The notes beneath the pieces were generated by a model, which was given only the letters and a program-made list of their open reading frames with translations, was not told where the DNA came from and made no database searches. A stretch of 64,000 nucleotides of DNA from positions 82,924 to 146,923 of the forward strand of contig CANOZK010000007.1 of the NCBI GenBank assembly GCA_947571775.1, given 5' to 3'. Below are positions 8,018 through 16,935 of this stretch, in pieces (within the stretch, counting starts at the first letter, position 1; every line of letters begins with the position of its first letter). This DNA comes from an uncultured Lachnospiraceae bacterium (GTDB lineage: Bacteria > Bacillota > Clostridia > Lachnospirales > Lachnospiraceae). Position numbers and translations under genes: made by a program.

Positions 8018-9419
8018 TTATTGTATTCTTCCTTTCAAATATTTTCGGGAACACCTGGGAGAGGGATACCGGTTCGGCCGCTTTTTCCAAAATTAAGGAG
8101 TTAAAAGAGATTCCATTTTGAGCCATGATGGATTCCAGAGCGCCATGGATTTCTTTCTCCTTGTCTGCCAGGATTTCTGGATAGGACAGGTACATATCCA
8201 TCTTTTCTTTTCCGTACAGCAGGATCATATCAAAAAAGCCCAAATCCTTAATGTCAAATTTTATCAGAAGCTTTGTCCGTCTGCCCTCTCCGTCTGCCGC
8301 CCCGCTCTCGTCATCTGGATCGATCCACATCTCGGAAAACATCAACTGTCCGTTTAATTGTAAGGGCAGCATCAAATGCAGCACAGGCATGTACACGCTT
8401 TCGTTTAACAATACGGCGTTCATCAGGTTTTGGAATACTTGTTTGTTTTCAATGCCGGCTTGGCCTTTTACGCCGTTTTCTACCATGCTCAAGAATTTTT
8501 CTGCCCAGGTATTCTCCTTTGTGGCTTTTTCGTAATTCGTGTGTTGCAGAATCTGGGGCAGTTCTTCTGGTTGGACTGCCTGGAATTTTGCACGGAATCC
8601 CTGGAAATTGAGCAGCTTTGCAAAATTGTCAATCAGCTTTTCCATGTTGCCGTTTTCGTATCTGGCGGTGTTAAAGGTCAGTACGCCGATTAAATCGCGG
8701 ATTACTCCGAAATCGCGGGTCTTGGAGATATACTCGCCCAACTTGGGGAGCACCTCATTTTTCAGGAATGCGGCGTTTTGTTTGGTATCGCCCGGAAGCG
8801 CTTTCAGATCCAGTTGATTTATCATCTGCTGAAGCGCTTGTCGGTCGGAGCGCAGCATATACCTGGAGATGATGTCCAGGTTGCCGCGGATATTTTCCAG
8901 CAAATGCGGCCCGGAGGACATGTCGTTGACCTGTTTGAGAAAATCCAGGATGCCTGCTTTCAGTTCCACAGATTGGGTTTCGTTCATCACCTGCCGCAGC
9001 ATATTGTAAAAGGTTCCGGTATAGCGGACAGCCCCGTTGGTCTGGTTTTTCAGAAAGTTGACCAGTTCCGGGTCGGACATTTTGACCATTTCCATAAATT
9101 TGGAGATTTCCTCTGCAAAATCCGGGCCGATGCCGGCTTCCACCATATTCCCCATCCCCTGGAGGAACAATGTGGAGAACATTTCCGTAAGCTGGGGGGC
9201 TTCGCCTATCTGCTGGATAAAATTTCCAAAATTAGACTGGGAGTTTAAGCCCAGTTTCGTCTGCTGGGAATCTCCAGCGTCGCCGCGCCCGTCGGGGCGC
9301 ACAACTTTTGCGGGATCTACGGGATTTTGGATCTGTTTTTCGTTGGTTGTCAGAGGATTATTTTTTACATTATTATCCATCCCCGAAGGGGGCGTGGTCA
9401 CTCTTAAAATATTCGGCAT
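8004..9419 (-). CDS. FliK/YlqG-like flagellar-associated protein
   Basis: A 471-residue soluble protein with a polar, Gln/Asn-rich N-terminus (1-70), a long helical middle, and a C-terminal part (about 330-471) recalling the hook-length control (Flg_hook) fold: PLQLNGQL then MWIDPDDE and a segment of alternating hydrophobics. I recognise the arrangement (partner of an FlhB-tail protein, divergent from cheA) more than the sequence, so the name is tentative. AGGTGG lies just before the ATG at 9419; a GTG at 9428 would overlap that site. It could measure hook length or assist secretion switching. No signal peptide is visible. Confidence 0.55.
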   Translation of the reverse strand: MPNILRVTTPPSGMDNNVKNNPLTTNEKQIQNPVDPAKVVRPDGRGDAGDSQQTKLGLNSQSNFGNFIQQIGEAPQLTEMFSTLFLQGMGNMVEAGIGPDFAEEISKFMEMVKMSDPELVNFLKNQTNGAVRYTGTFYNMLRQVMNETQSVELKAGILDFLKQVNDMSSGPHLLENIRGNLDIISRYMLRSDRQALQQMINQLDLKALPGDTKQNAAFLKNEVLPKLGEYISKTRDFGVIRDLIGVLTFNTARYENGNMEKLIDNFAKLLNFQGFRAKFQAVQPEELPQILQHTNYEKATKENTWAEKFLSMVENGVKGQAGIENKQVFQNLMNAVLLNESVYMPVLHLMLPLQLNGQLMFSEMWIDPDDESGAADGEGRRTKLLIKFDIKDLGFFDMILLYGKEKMDMYLSYPEILADKEKEIHGALESIMAQNGISFNSLILEKAAEPVSLSQVFPKIFERKNTINVTI

Positions 9420-9438
9420 TTTTTCCACCTGCTAATAT

Positions 9439-9465
9439 TAATTTTTCTATCCATTGTGTCGATAT
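9439..9465 (+). promoter_or_regulatory. Candidate sigma-D (FliA-type) promoter for cheA
   Basis: TAAT at 9439-9442, a 15-base spacer, and GTCGATAT at 9458-9465 match the flagellar sigma factor consensus TAAA-N15-GCCGATAT at all but two positions. It lies 50 bases before the cheA start. Confidence 0.5.
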
Positions 9466-9514
9466 ACATACTATATACAAAATTTTAATAAAATACAAGG
9501 CGGTGTTGAAAATT

Positions 9515-11650
9515 ATGGATAACGGTACAGATAGCATGCTTGATATGTATCTATTCGAGACGAACTCTTTAATGGAACAGCTTGATGAGCTGCTCATTGA
9601 GGCAGAAAAAGTCGAGGAATTTAGCACGGACGACGTAAATGAAATTTTCCGTATCATGCACACCATCAAAGGCTCCTCTGCAATGATGGAATTTACTTCT
9701 CTAAATCAGATAGCCCACCATATTGAAGACCTGTTTTTCTATATCCGTGAAAATGGCATGGACTCCATTGCACCGGAATTGAAAAAAAATCTGTTTAATC
9801 TTATGTTTAAATCCACAGATATGTTGCGGTCTGAAATTGAAAAAGTGGAAAATAACGAACCACTTACTGAAAATATCGACAGCATCATCGGGGAAATTAA
9901 TAGTTTCTTGAATAAAATCAGTGATGCGGATACATCAGACGATGCGGCGCAGGCAAACGGGGAAGAGACAGACGCTCCTTCCGTGGCAGAACTCAATATG
10001 GAACTGGCCAACTGTCCAGACGATCCAGCACCGTTCTTTATTAAAGTTATCTTTGAGGAAGGGTGCGGGATGGAGAATTTGCGGGCTTTTATGCTGGTTA
10101 ATGCACTGCAAGATCTGCAAATGGAATTCCGTTTTTACCCGGACGATGTGGAGACCAACAGCGCTTCCGCGCAGACCATTGTTGACAAAGGCTTTTTCCT
10201 GGCCCTGCAAGAGGAAAGCCATATTGAAAAAGTAATCGGCGTAATCAGCGGTACCAGCCATATTCAATCCTATGAAGTGATAGAAAATGCCCGGAACAAA
10301 AAGGATAAAGAGGCTGCCCAGGAGGATGTTCAAAAGACAGAGGTTGCAGCGAGTACAAAACCGGAAACACCGGCTCCAGCTCCGGCAGCTCCACCGGCAG
10401 GCGCAAGAAAAGCGGAAAATACTGAGAAAGCAGCGGCAAACAATGCGAAATCCCATTCCGGGCCTGTAAAACAGAGCTTGATAAGCGTGAATCTGTCCAA
10501 GTTGGATGCCCTGGTCGCTATCGTAGGCGAGATCGTAATTACCGAGTCCATGGTAACCTCATCCCCGGATATCCAAGGACTCAAGCTGGATAATTTTATG
10601 AAATCCACCCGTCAGCTTCGCAAGCTCACGAAGGATCTTCAGGATATTGCCATGTCCTTGCGCATGGTTCCGGTATCTGGCGTGTTCCAGAAGATGAACC
10701 GGATTGTGCGGGATATGAGACAGAAACTCAACAAGGATGTGCGCCTGACCATCATCGGGGAGGATACCGAGCTGGATAAATCCATCGTGGACGGAATCAG
10801 CGATCCGATTATGCACATTGTGCGGAATTCCATGGATCACGGCGTAGAGGTTTCCAAGGAAGAACGTATCGCGGCCGGAAAAGACCCTCAGGCGGAAATT
10901 ATCCTGTCTGCAACCCATACCGGAAGCGAGGTTATCATCAAAGTAGAAGATGACGGCTATGGAATGGATCCTGACAAAATTCTTGCCAAAGCGGCAAATA
11001 ACGGAATCCTGACCAAACCGGAAAGTGAATATACAAAGAAGGAAATTCTTGGCCTGCTGCTGCTGCCGGGCTTCTCCACAAACGAAGAAGTAACCGAGTA
11101 TTCTGGACGTGGCGTGGGTATGGACGTAGTAAAACGAAATGTTGAGTCTGTTGGCGGTACGGTTTCCATTTCCAGCGAACTGGGACAGGGAAGCTGCACT
11201 ACATTGAAGATTCCGCTTACCATGGCGATTGTGGACGGTATGGAGATTGCCGTAGGACAGTCCATGTTTACGGTGCCGATTGCCAATATCCGTCAGTCCT
11301 TTAAAGTTTCCAATGAAGATGTGGTATACGATGCCGAGGGAAATGAGATCGTCAAATGCATGGACGAATTTTATCCCATTATCCGTGTACATCAGCTTTA
11401 CAATGTGGAAACAGAAATTACCAACATTGAAGACGGTATTCTGATCTGGGTGGAAGCCAGCGATACCTCCTACTGCCTGTTTGTAGACGAACTTTTGGGC
11501 GAGCAGCAGGTGGTTGTAAAACCTCTGCCTTCCTATTTAAATAGTTTTAACATCAAAAACTCCGGCATCAGCGGCTGTACCATTCTGGGAAATGGAAACA
11601 TCAGCATTATCCTGGACATTCTCAGCCTTTATGAGATGGCCCAGTATTAA
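9515..11650 (+). CDS. cheA: Chemotaxis histidine kinase CheA
   Basis: Central kinase of the chemoreceptor array, phosphorylating CheY and CheB. Its 711 residues show all five domains: P1 phosphotransfer with H49 (IMHTIKGSS), P2 response-regulator docking (about 160-275), an Ala/Pro/Lys-rich linker (about 280-320), P3 dimerisation, P4 ATPase with N box (HIVRNSMDHG), G1 (DDGYGMD) and G2 (GRGVGMD), and a C-terminal CheW-like P5. The ATG at 9515 follows AAGGCGGTG; the open frame runs further upstream without a ribosome site. It heads the cheA-cheW-cheR-cheB run, preceded by a sigma-D-like promoter. Confidence 0.97.
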   Translation: MDNGTDSMLDMYLFETNSLMEQLDELLIEAEKVEEFSTDDVNEIFRIMHTIKGSSAMMEFTSLNQIAHHIEDLFFYIRENGMDSIAPELKKNLFNLMFKSTDMLRSEIEKVENNEPLTENIDSIIGEINSFLNKISDADTSDDAAQANGEETDAPSVAELNMELANCPDDPAPFFIKVIFEEGCGMENLRAFMLVNALQDLQMEFRFYPDDVETNSASAQTIVDKGFFLALQEESHIEKVIGVISGTSHIQSYEVIENARNKKDKEAAQEDVQKTEVAASTKPETPAPAPAAPPAGARKAENTEKAAANNAKSHSGPVKQSLISVNLSKLDALVAIVGEIVITESMVTSSPDIQGLKLDNFMKSTRQLRKLTKDLQDIAMSLRMVPVSGVFQKMNRIVRDMRQKLNKDVRLTIIGEDTELDKSIVDGISDPIMHIVRNSMDHGVEVSKEERIAAGKDPQAEIILSATHTGSEVIIKVEDDGYGMDPDKILAKAANNGILTKPESEYTKKEILGLLLLPGFSTNEEVTEYSGRGVGMDVVKRNVESVGGTVSISSELGQGSCTTLKIPLTMAIVDGMEIAVGQSMFTVPIANIRQSFKVSNEDVVYDAEGNEIVKCMDEFYPIIRVHQLYNVETEITNIEDGILIWVEASDTSYCLFVDELLGEQQVVVKPLPSYLNSFNIKNSGISGCTILGNGNISIILDILSLYEMAQY

Positions 11651-11676
11651 GATAAATTGAATTTGGAGGATTAGAA

Positions 11677-12168
11677 ATGGCTGAAGATACAAAAATCGTA
11701 GTAGATGAGGACCTGGACGGAACTGCAGAAGTCGAAGTGGAAAAAGAACGGTTCCTCACTTTCCGCTCCGCAGATCTGACCTTTGCAGTAAATACCAAGT
11801 ACGTGATTGAGATCATTACAAACCACGCCATCACCACATTGCCCATGGTGCCGAATTATATCAAGGGTATTATCAATCTGAGAGGACAGATCATTCCGAT
11901 CGTAGATATCCGCCTGCGCCTGGGCAAACCGTCTGTGGACATGGAGGGCAGCGATATCTGCATCATTGTTTTAGATATTGATTCTATTTCTGTGGGAATT
12001 GTTGTGGATTCTGTTTCTCAGGTGGTTGACAGCGAATTAAGCAAGATTTCTCCGGTGCCGGTTAATAACCAGCAGGAGCTGGTTAACGGCATGATTTCTC
12101 TGGATGTCAACAACGTGGTACTGCTTCTGGACTGCCAGCAGTTGGTGGATTCCCAGATGATGGCTTAA
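11677..12168 (+). CDS. cheW: Chemotaxis adaptor CheW
   Basis: Couples chemoreceptors to CheA in the signalling array. A single CheW SH3-like domain fills residues 25-155, with the typical I-x-x-L-P-x-V-P-x-Y-x-K-G-I-x-N-L-R-G core at about 49-70 and a following IIPIVDIR. An acidic N-terminal extension (DEDLDGTAEVEVEKE) of about 20 residues precedes it. TTGGAGGA lies before the ATG. It starts 26 bases after cheA and is probably on the same transcript. Length (163) is ordinary. Confidence 0.96.
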   Translation: MAEDTKIVVDEDLDGTAEVEVEKERFLTFRSADLTFAVNTKYVIEIITNHAITTLPMVPNYIKGIINLRGQIIPIVDIRLRLGKPSVDMEGSDICIIVLDIDSISVGIVVDSVSQVVDSELSKISPVPVNNQQELVNGMISLDVNNVVLLLDCQQLVDSQMMA

Positions 12169-12186
12169 ACGCGGCAGGAGGAATCT

Positions 12187-13017
12187 ATGTTAAAAATTTC
12201 CGATCAGGATTTTACACGTCTGGTAAATTTTGTAAAATCCAATTACGGCATTGATCTGATAAAAAAACGCCAGCTCGTATCCAGCCGTCTGTCCAGCACG
12301 GTAGAGGGCATGGGCTATCAAAGCTTTACAGGGTATGTGGATCACATTATCTCCAATAAGAATGCCAAAGACAATGAGATTATGCTGAATAAGCTGACTA
12401 CGAATTATACTTATTTTTATAGAGAGAAAACGCATTTTGATTTTTTCCGGGACACCATACTTCCTTATGTGGTGGAGCGAAATAAGAAAAACCGTGTCAT
12501 GAGCATTTGGAGCGCCGGCTGTTCTTCTGGGGAAGAGCCTTATACCATCACCATGCTGATTAAGGAATTTCTCGGTTCTCAGGCAGAGTCCTGGGACACC
12601 CGGATACTGGCTACCGACATTTCCCACCAGGTTTTGACCAAAGCGAAAACTGGCTTGTATGAAGAGGAATCGTTAAGGGAACTTCCGCCGGAATGGAAAC
12701 GCAAGTATTTTGTTCCTGTGAAGGGTTCCCCGGGGACTTATGAAGTTTCCAAGGCCCTGCACACCAACGTCATATACCGCACGTTTAACTTGATGGGTTC
12801 AATTCGGTTTAAATTAAAGTTTGATGTGATATTCTGCAGAAATGTAATGATATATTTTGATCAGGAAACAAAGGAGGCTCTGGTAGACCGCTTTTATCAG
12901 GCTTCAAATCCAGGGGCGTATTTGTTGATCGGACACTCCGAGAGTCTGAATAAAAACCGCACGCCCTACGATTATGTTATGCCTGCTACTTATCGAAAAA
13001 GCGAAGACAGCAATTAA
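12187..13017 (+). CDS. cheR: Chemotaxis protein methyltransferase CheR
   Basis: Uses S-adenosylmethionine to methylate receptor glutamates for adaptation, opposing CheB. It has the N-terminal all-helical CheR_N domain (1-75) and a Rossmann SAM-binding domain containing SAGCSSGEEPYT at about 112-123, DIS at about 142-144 and the FCRNVMIYF motif near residue 220. Full length for the family (276). It begins 18 bases after cheW behind GCAGGAGG and is followed 18 bases later by cheB, so writer and eraser of receptor methylation are co-expressed. Confidence 0.97.
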   Translation: MLKISDQDFTRLVNFVKSNYGIDLIKKRQLVSSRLSSTVEGMGYQSFTGYVDHIISNKNAKDNEIMLNKLTTNYTYFYREKTHFDFFRDTILPYVVERNKKNRVMSIWSAGCSSGEEPYTITMLIKEFLGSQAESWDTRILATDISHQVLTKAKTGLYEEESLRELPPEWKRKYFVPVKGSPGTYEVSKALHTNVIYRTFNLMGSIRFKLKFDVIFCRNVMIYFDQETKEALVDRFYQASNPGAYLLIGHSESLNKNRTPYDYVMPATYRKSEDSN

Positions 13018-13035
13018 CAGAAAGGCCGTGATACA

Positions 13036-14094
13036 ATGAATACATTCAAAAAAATAAAAGTACTAGTAGTGGATGATTCTATGCTGTTCCGCAAAGTACT
13101 GATTGAGAATCTGTCCAAGAAGCCTAGTATTGAAATTGTTGGCTATGCCGTAGATGCTTTCGATGCGCAAAATAAAATCAAGAAGCTAAACCCGGACGTG
13201 GTTACCTGCGATGTTGAAATGCCGCGTATGAGCGGCATTGATTTTGTCAAGAAATTCCTGCCTATACATCCGGTTCCCATTATACTGGTTACTGCCCTGA
13301 ATCTGAATGTTTTTGACGCGCTGAAGGCCGGCGCAGTAGATTTTGTGCGCAAACCGGATATGTCAAGATCTGGAAATATGGATACATTTATCAATGCTCT
13401 GGCTTTGAAAATCACCATTGCGTCCAAGGCGAAGGTAAAAGTGCCGGGGACTGCTTCCGCCCTGCCCCCTATCAAGAAACCAATGGGATCTTTTCAGTGC
13501 AATATGTCCGCACTGGCTCAGAACAGTACAGTCATTGCCATCGGCGCGTCCACGGGCGGCACGGAGGCTACCCTGGAGGTCGTGCGCGATCTGCCCGCCA
13601 ATACGCCAGGGATCGTAGTCACCCAGCATATGCCGGAAGGGTTTACAAAAATGTATGCGGAACGTCTGAACCGTATCTGTAAAATGGAGGCAAAGGAAGC
13701 CGAAAACGGTGATAAAATCGTAAAGGGCCGGATTCTCGTTGCTCCCGGCAACTTGCAGATGGAGGTCGCGCGTTCTGGGGTTTCCTATGTCGTGCGCTGC
13801 TATCCGGGAGAGAGAGTCAGCGGCCATTGTCCGTCAGTGGATGTCTTATTCCGTTCTATGGCGGCAAATGTCGGACGCAACGGCATCGGTATCATTCTGA
13901 CTGGTATGGGCAAGGACGGCGCCGACGGCCTTTTGCAGATGCGCAACAAAGGCTCTTTTACGATTGGTCAGGATAAAGATTCCTGTGTAGTCTACGGTAT
14001 GCCTATGGTGGCTCAGAATATCGGAGCCGTTTGTCAGCAAGCTTCCTGTTCCAATATTGCAAACGTTTTATTGAACCATTTGAACAAATTGTGA
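13036..14094 (+). CDS. cheB: Chemotaxis methylesterase/deamidase CheB
   Basis: Removes methyl groups from, and deamidates, receptor glutamines when phosphorylated by CheA. Receiver domain at 1-125 with phosphoacceptor D59 (TCDVEMPRMSG); esterase domain at 160-350 with the catalytic triad S172 (GASTGG), H198 (TQHMPEGF) and D294 (GMGKDGADG). The 352-residue length is normal. It ends the chemotaxis run; no cheC, cheD or cheY is in this window, so those would be elsewhere. A 180-base gap with a repeat element and a possible sigma-D promoter separates it from flgM. Confidence 0.97.
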   Translation: MNTFKKIKVLVVDDSMLFRKVLIENLSKKPSIEIVGYAVDAFDAQNKIKKLNPDVVTCDVEMPRMSGIDFVKKFLPIHPVPIILVTALNLNVFDALKAGAVDFVRKPDMSRSGNMDTFINALALKITIASKAKVKVPGTASALPPIKKPMGSFQCNMSALAQNSTVIAIGASTGGTEATLEVVRDLPANTPGIVVTQHMPEGFTKMYAERLNRICKMEAKEAENGDKIVKGRILVAPGNLQMEVARSGVSYVVRCYPGERVSGHCPSVDVLFRSMAANVGRNGIGIILTGMGKDGADGLLQMRNKGSFTIGQDKDSCVVYGMPMVAQNIGAVCQQASCSNIANVLLNHLNKL

Positions 14095-14112
14095 TTTTCA
14101 CAAATTTGGCTC

Positions 14113-14139
14113 TTAATATTTTCTGTAAAATGGCGATAC
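14113..14139 (+). promoter_or_regulatory. Candidate sigma-D promoter for flgM
   Basis: TTAA at 14113-14116 and GGCGATAC at 14132-14139 are 15 bases apart, similar to the flagellar promoter consensus (TAAA-N15-GCCGATAT) but with mismatches in both boxes. It stands 136 bases before flgM. Confidence 0.35.
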
Positions 14140-14164
14140 TTTATATAAGAGAAGTAAATTTAGC

Positions 14165-14246
14165 GTAACTATTCAGTAGATACTATATGTGCGGGGCGAT
14201 TTCCAATGGATTTTTGTTTGCGGCCGTGAAGGTGCTGAACAGTTAC
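14165..14246. repeat. Dispersed inverted-repeat element, copy 3 (short form)
   Basis: Ends GTAACTATTCAG (14165-14176) and CTGAACAGTTAC (14235-14246) are inverted repeats with one mismatch. The inner block ATGGATTTTTG (14206-14216), CCGTGA, and the GGTGCTGAACAGT end align with the right half of the element at 60869-61007. It lies in the flgM upstream region, where the RNA would fold into one long hairpin. Confidence 0.65.
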
Positions 14247-14274
14247 AATCTAGCAATTGTCGAAAGGAGTATGG

Positions 14275-14604
14275 ATGAATATGAAAATATCGTTAAATAA
14301 CATATCGAATTACCATACTGAGCTTCCTCCGGTTGCGAAAGCTGCTGCAAAGACTACAAATACGGAAAAGGCAAATCGGAATTATGATGCTATCATTATC
14401 CAGTCTGACTCCAGACAGATTGCAGAAAAAACCTTTTCTTCTTCTTTAGCCCAAGCAGTGTCTGGTGAAGTTCGCAGTACTACAACTTCCGAGGAGAAGA
14501 TCCAAAATCTCAAAGACCAGATCCAAAACGGGACGTATACCGTGGATTTCAACCGGGTTGCTTCGAGGATGCTTTTCCAGTGGGGAGACGGCGTTGATGC
14601 ATAA
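14275..14604 (+). CDS. flgM: Anti-sigma-D factor FlgM
   Basis: Binds and holds the flagellar sigma factor until the hook is complete, then is exported so late genes can be expressed. At 109 residues it has the FlgM features: a variable N-terminal half, then a helical sigma-binding half with KIQNLKDQIQNGTYTVD and VASRML near the C-terminus. The ATG at 14275 sits 5 bases after AAAGGAG; a second in-frame ATG at 14281 is possible. It overlaps flgN by 8 bases. The Ala/Thr-rich N-terminal half fits an export signal. It opens the late-flagellar operon, as in B. subtilis. Confidence 0.9.
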   Translation: MNMKISLNNISNYHTELPPVAKAAAKTTNTEKANRNYDAIIIQSDSRQIAEKTFSSSLAQAVSGEVRSTTTSEEKIQNLKDQIQNGTYTVDFNRVASRMLFQWGDGVDA

Positions 14605-15073
14605 TTTAAATGATTTCAAAACAGTTGTGGGTGACTTGATTTCACTTCTGGAAGAATTTAACAAGCTGGAAACCGAGAAATTGGATGCCGTCCAACGGAA
14701 TTTGGTCACCTTTGTAGAGGAGTCTATGAAAAAAGAACAGGCTGCCATTATGAAATTGCGGGGCCTGGATAAAAAACGGGAATCTATACAAAAAGACCTG
14801 GGGTGGGAGGGAATGTCGTTCCAACAAATCCTGTCCCAGGTCAATGACGTTGAGCGGGAAGAGTTTCGCCCTTTGTTCAATCAATTAAATAGTTCCCTGC
14901 AACAGTTCCTTGCCACCAAGGACAGTGCAGAGAAGGCTCTGGAAATCAATCTTCACCATATCAATAAGCTGCTTGCAAAGAAAGCGGCGGAAGAAAGCGG
15001 GGCCTATAACAGCAAAGGAAGTGCGAAAAAACCGGAGAAACCCGACAGACACTTTACTAATAGAAAGATATAA
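14597..15073 (+). CDS. flgN: FlgN-type export chaperone for FlgK/FlgL
   Basis: 158-residue helical protein with heptad-like hydrophobic spacing throughout, starting MHNLNDFKTVVGDLISLLEE. Position between flgM and flgK, size and helical character identify the FlgN family, which keeps the hook-filament junction proteins FlgK and FlgL unfolded and delivers them to the export gate. The start at 14597 overlaps the flgM stop by 8 bases, so translation is coupled. The C-terminal 25 residues are Lys/Pro-rich and unlikely to be folded. A short hairpin with a T run follows before flgK. Confidence 0.85.
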   Translation: MHNLNDFKTVVGDLISLLEEFNKLETEKLDAVQRNLVTFVEESMKKEQAAIMKLRGLDKKRESIQKDLGWEGMSFQQILSQVNDVEREEFRPLFNQLNSSLQQFLATKDSAEKALEINLHHINKLLAKKAAEESGAYNSKGSAKKPEKPDRHFTNRKI

Positions 15074-15124
15074 AAAATTCATACAGACCAGCGATGCAGA
15101 TATATACTTTTGGAATCGTTTGGT

Positions 15125-15149
15125 ATCTCATTTTGTGAGATGATTTTTT
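15125..15149 (+). terminator. Weak terminator between flgN and flgK
   Basis: ATCTCA (15125-15130) and TGAGAT (15136-15141) form a 6-bp stem followed by GATTTTTT. The short stem suggests partial read-through. The 213-base gap to flgK shows no convincing promoter otherwise. Confidence 0.45.
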
Positions 15150-15286
15150 GTCAACTGCGCACAAATTTGTGAAACACACATGGATTTACGTAAATGGGAT
15201 TTGGGCGCAATTGGCAGAAAACCAACCGCAAAAGCAGGTGCAAGGAAGATTTTGAGAGTATACAGGAAATATTGGGAGGGATAATT

Positions 15287-16915
15287 ATGTTACGAGCAAC
15301 CTTTGCCGGTTTCTCTGTGGCCCGCGGCGCCATGACCGCCAGCCAGAAGGCTCTGGATGTAACCGGCCAAAATATATCGAATGTGTACACCCCAGGCTAT
15401 ACCCGGCAGCGTCTGGATCAGGTCAGCTTTGCTTCGGGATACGGCAATTATGCAGTTACGAATTATACGACTCATATTGGAAACGGCGTATTGGTGACCG
15501 GAACATCTCAGATACGGGATCCATACCTGGATATTCAGTACCGGACTCAGATGGCTAACGTGGGGATGAGCGACGCCAAAGCGTCGGTGTTGGAAGAGTT
15601 GGAATCAGTATTTGACGAGACGATGAAAAGCGCCGTCAAAGACGCTTTTTCAGATCTGGAAAGTAAGCTTCTTGATCTGGCCAATTCCACAGGTGCGGAA
15701 CTGGATGATTCCATTGTGCGTTCTTCTATGCAGTCTTTGGTAAACCTGTTCCATTCCAATGCTACGCGACTTGCTGAAAAGCGGGAAAACGTCACCAAAG
15801 ATTTTGAAAATTCTGTAAAGCAGGCCAATGAGTTGATGGCGAAAATCGCAGAATATAACAAGACCATAAAGAGCAGTCACATCTTGGGGCATCCCGCGCT
15901 GGAACTTCAGGATAAGAGAAACGATCTTCTGGATGAACTGGCTAGTTATGTGCCGATTCAGGTCAATTATAGAGATGAGTATCTGAATGCTGCTAAGACA
16001 GAAAAAGTAGATGTTCTGGAAGTCTATATGATACAGGCGGATGGAACGAAAGTAAAACTTATCGATCACGATCAGACTGGAGAGTTCCAGGCGCCAGTGA
16101 CAACGAAGGCGCCAACAGCGAACGATTCATTTACAGAGTTAAGATTAAAGCATCTTGGAAATCCAGATGATAATCCGCCTGTTCCAGCTGAGATGGCTAT
16201 CAGTGAACTTGCTGGAGCCAATGGAGATGAAAGAAAACTTTACATTAACGGCGGTACGTTTGCCGGAACTCTGAATATGCTGAACAGTTCGGGCGTATTC
16301 GACGGTGATGCCACGACGGAAAAAGGGTTGGGCTATTATGAGAAAGCATTCGATTTGATGGTAGATACATTTGCCCAAACATTGAATAAGTTAAATGAAA
16401 AATCTCAAGATGCCAATGGCAATCCCGTTGGCGATGGAGGACCCCTTTTTGTCACCAGCGATAATCCTCCCAGTTCAACTGGGCCTTTTACGGCAGCAAA
16501 CATTAAGGTGAACGATGATTGGATTAAAGGCGCTGTAAAATTAAAAGCAAAGATAGATCCAGATTCTGGTACGACTCAGAACGATAATATCAACAAATTT
16601 ATCGCAGCACTGAATGATAAAAGGGATTTTGAAGCAAACGGAAAGGATGTTATATTTAACGGAAATTTCTATAATTATTATGTAGATATTGAATCCACTT
16701 TGGGTATTGACCAGCAGGCCACTGATAATCTGTTGGATAACCATATTACGGTGCTTAATACCATTGCCCAGAGCAAGGATGAGGTTTCCGGGGTTTCCCT
16801 AGATGAAGAAGGGGTAAGCCTGATGCAGTACCAGCAATCCTATACAGCAGCCGCTAGGCTGATGACAACTCTGGATGATACCTTGCAGACATTGTTGAAT
16901 ATTGCCGGCAGATAA
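15287..16915 (+). CDS. flgK: Flagellar hook-associated protein 1 (FlgK)
   Basis: First junction protein between hook and filament, exported through the flagellar channel. Residues 1-65 carry the rod/hook family N-terminal helix (GMTASQKALDVTGQNISNV-type pattern) and the last 45 residues the matching C-terminal helix (GVSLDEEGVSLMQYQQ then YTAAARLM). The middle (about 170-480) is the variable exposed domain. Length is 542 residues. The ATG at 15287 follows TTGGGAGGG; an ORF extension upstream lacks such a site. flgL starts 20 bases downstream. Confidence 0.96.
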   Translation: MLRATFAGFSVARGAMTASQKALDVTGQNISNVYTPGYTRQRLDQVSFASGYGNYAVTNYTTHIGNGVLVTGTSQIRDPYLDIQYRTQMANVGMSDAKASVLEELESVFDETMKSAVKDAFSDLESKLLDLANSTGAELDDSIVRSSMQSLVNLFHSNATRLAEKRENVTKDFENSVKQANELMAKIAEYNKTIKSSHILGHPALELQDKRNDLLDELASYVPIQVNYRDEYLNAAKTEKVDVLEVYMIQADGTKVKLIDHDQTGEFQAPVTTKAPTANDSFTELRLKHLGNPDDNPPVPAEMAISELAGANGDERKLYINGGTFAGTLNMLNSSGVFDGDATTEKGLGYYEKAFDLMVDTFAQTLNKLNEKSQDANGNPVGDGGPLFVTSDNPPSSTGPFTAANIKVNDDWIKGAVKLKAKIDPDSGTTQNDNINKFIAALNDKRDFEANGKDVIFNGNFYNYYVDIESTLGIDQQATDNLLDNHITVLNTIAQSKDEVSGVSLDEEGVSLMQYQQSYTAAARLMTTLDDTLQTLLNIAGR

Positions 16916-16935
16916 GGAAAGGAGGCAGTAATATC

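Noticed and set aside
10559..11392. A 277-residue antisense frame in cheA
   Set aside because: Shadow of the strongly conserved kinase domain codons; no start signal.
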